Shown piece by piece: positions 63,124 to 64,000 of a stretch of DNA of 64,000 bases. This stretch comes from Saccharopolyspora hirsuta (lineage in GTDB: Bacteria > Actinomycetota > Actinomycetes > Mycobacteriales > Pseudonocardiaceae). Each line of letters starts with the position of its first letter. Position 1 is the first letter of the stretch. Location: assembly GCF_008630535.1 (NCBI RefSeq), contig NZ_VWPH01000007.1, forward strand, positions 124,001 to 188,000, written 5' to 3'. Position numbers and translations under genes: made by a program. Under the pieces are notes generated by a model. That model saw only the letters and a program-made list of their open reading frames with translations, ran no database searches and had not been told where the DNA came from.

Positions 63124-64000
63124 ATGACTTCGCAGGAAACCGAAACATCGCCCGAACAGCGGTCACTGCTGCGCCGCGCGGTCGGCGCCGCCGCAATCGG
63201 AAACTGCACGGAGTGGTACGACTTCGGCGTATACGCCTACGTCGCGGTCTACATCGGTCACCAGTTCTTCCCCGGCCCGCTGGAGACGGTCTCCGCGTTC
63301 GGCGTCTTCGCCATCTCGTTCCTGTTCCGGCCGCTGGGCAGCCTGTTCTTCGGGCCGCTCGGCGACCGAATCGGGCGGCAGAAGGTGCTGGCGCTGACGA
63401 TCTTGCTGATGTCGGGCTCCACATTCGTCATCGGATTGTTGCCGACCTACGACGCCATCGGGATCTTCGCCCCGATGCTGCTGCTCCTGTGCCGGTTGTT
63501 GCAGGGCTTCTCCACCGGCGGTGAATACGGTGGCGCGGCCACCTACATCGCCGAGTTCGCGCCCAACCGCAAGCGCGGTTTCTGGGGCAGCTGGCTGGAA
63601 TTCGGAACCCTCGCCGGATTCGGGCTGGGCGCCCTGGTGCCGACAATCCTGATCTTGACCATGGGCACCCAGGCAATGGAGGACGGCGGCTGGCGCATTC
63701 CGTTCCTGATCGCCGGTCCGCTCGGCGGCGTCGGCCTCTACCTGCGCAGCAAGCTGGAGGACACCCCGGCGTTCAAGGAGCTGGAGGCCAACCACCAGGT
63801 CGCCAAGTCGCCGCTGAAGGACCTGGTCAAGGAGTGGTGGCGGCAGCTGCTGATCCTGATGGGCATCGTGGTCCTGATCAACATCGCGAACTACACGATC
63901 CTGACCTACATGGAGACCTACCTGAAGGACACGCTCAACGTGCCGGACGGTCAGGAGTACCAGGTGCTGGTGCCGCTGCTGCTCACCGTGGTCTTCATGA
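63124..64000 (+). CDS. MFS transporter of the metabolite:H+ symporter (ProP-like) family, N-terminal part
   Basis: The first 292 residues of an MHS-family symporter; the rest lies beyond the window. Family marks: [20 protein letters not shown] (helix 1 with the Asp), [20 protein letters not shown] (loop 2-3), and [20 protein letters not shown] (helix 5). Relatives carry proline, betaine, citrate, alpha-ketoglutarate or shikimate; the cargo is not readable. ATG at 63124 follows GGAGGTGGGCCGCAAACTC. A Crp-type site upstream would fit control by carbon status. Confidence 0.92.
   Translation, partial: MTSQETETSPEQRSLLRRAVGAAAIGNCTEWYDFGVYAYVAVYIGHQFFPGPLETVSAFGVFAISFLFRPLGSLFFGPLGDRIGRQKVLALTILLMSGSTFVIGLLPTYDAIGIFAPMLLLLCRLLQGFSTGGEYGGAATYIAEFAPNRKRGFWGSWLEFGTLAGFGLGALVPTILILTMGTQAMEDGGWRIPFLIAGPLGGVGLYLRSKLEDTPAFKELEANHQVAKSPLKDLVKEWWRQLLILMGIVVLINIANYTILTYMETYLKDTLNVPDGQEYQVLVPLLLTVVFM

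Overview
This window is a high-GC actinobacterial chromosome segment. GTG and TTG starts are frequent, the ribosome-binding sites are GGAGG-like, and four-base ATGA/GTGA overlaps join many genes. The content (SepIVA, an Rv1733c-type protein, EspG/DUF3558/PPE-like genes, GlnR boxes) and the gene order fit Pseudonocardiaceae. Saccharopolyspora or a close relative is my guess, not a demonstrated assignment. The backbone follows a housekeeping order known from Mycobacterium: ung, rpmB, DAK2 gene, recG, pyc, rsmD, coaD, then sepIVA, yceD, rpmF, rnc, mutM, acyP, smc, ftsY, amtB, glnB. It is broken here at several points by accessory blocks.

Layout. 0-5.4 kb: start of a DEAD-box helicase, a P-loop kinase, amtB-glnB under a probable GlnR box (glnD is not next to glnB), and a GntR regulator coupled to a CynX-like MFS exporter. 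5.6-8.0 kb: three tandem, overlapping, related membrane proteins of unknown function. 8.0-17.6 kb: ftsY, an anhydroMurNAc kinase-symporter pair with a DasR-like half-palindrome, a proline-rich membrane protein, a small zinc-finger anti-sigma-like protein, smc and acylphosphatase.

17.7-42.4 kb is an accessory stretch lying between acyP and mutM. It holds divergent ESX/type VII-associated operons (PE-like, DUF3558 lipoprotein, PPE-like and EspG one way; SseB-like, WXG-like, a T7SS-signal protein and an unknown the other way). Next is a complete kdpFABCDE potassium locus, including a 27-codon membrane ORF in front of kdpF and a repeat-bearing KdpB N-terminus. Then come asnB, an OmpR-type two-component system, and a glycosyltransferase operon (GT2-GtrA fusion plus GT39). 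The two-component operon and the glycosyltransferase operon share 11-bp-spaced CCTGGGAA repeats upstream, which suggests they form a regulon.

42.4-50 kb: mutM, rnc, rpmF, yceD, sepIVA, a secreted RNase Sa-like enzyme, coaD, rsmD and a HelD/HelR-like protein. 50-64 kb: pyc, a decayed DUF3800 fragment, recG, a GntR-DUF1648-CPBP-DUF1648 cassette whose operator overlaps the regulator start codon, the DAK2 gene, rpmB, an Rv1733c-like protein, ung, a Crp-type palindrome and the start of a ProP-like MFS transporter.

Many gene ends carry a related hairpin (GTGAGC.CTTT...AAAG.GCTCAC), and two further families of intergenic palindromes occur. I saw no tRNA, rRNA, CRISPR array, insertion sequence or replication origin.
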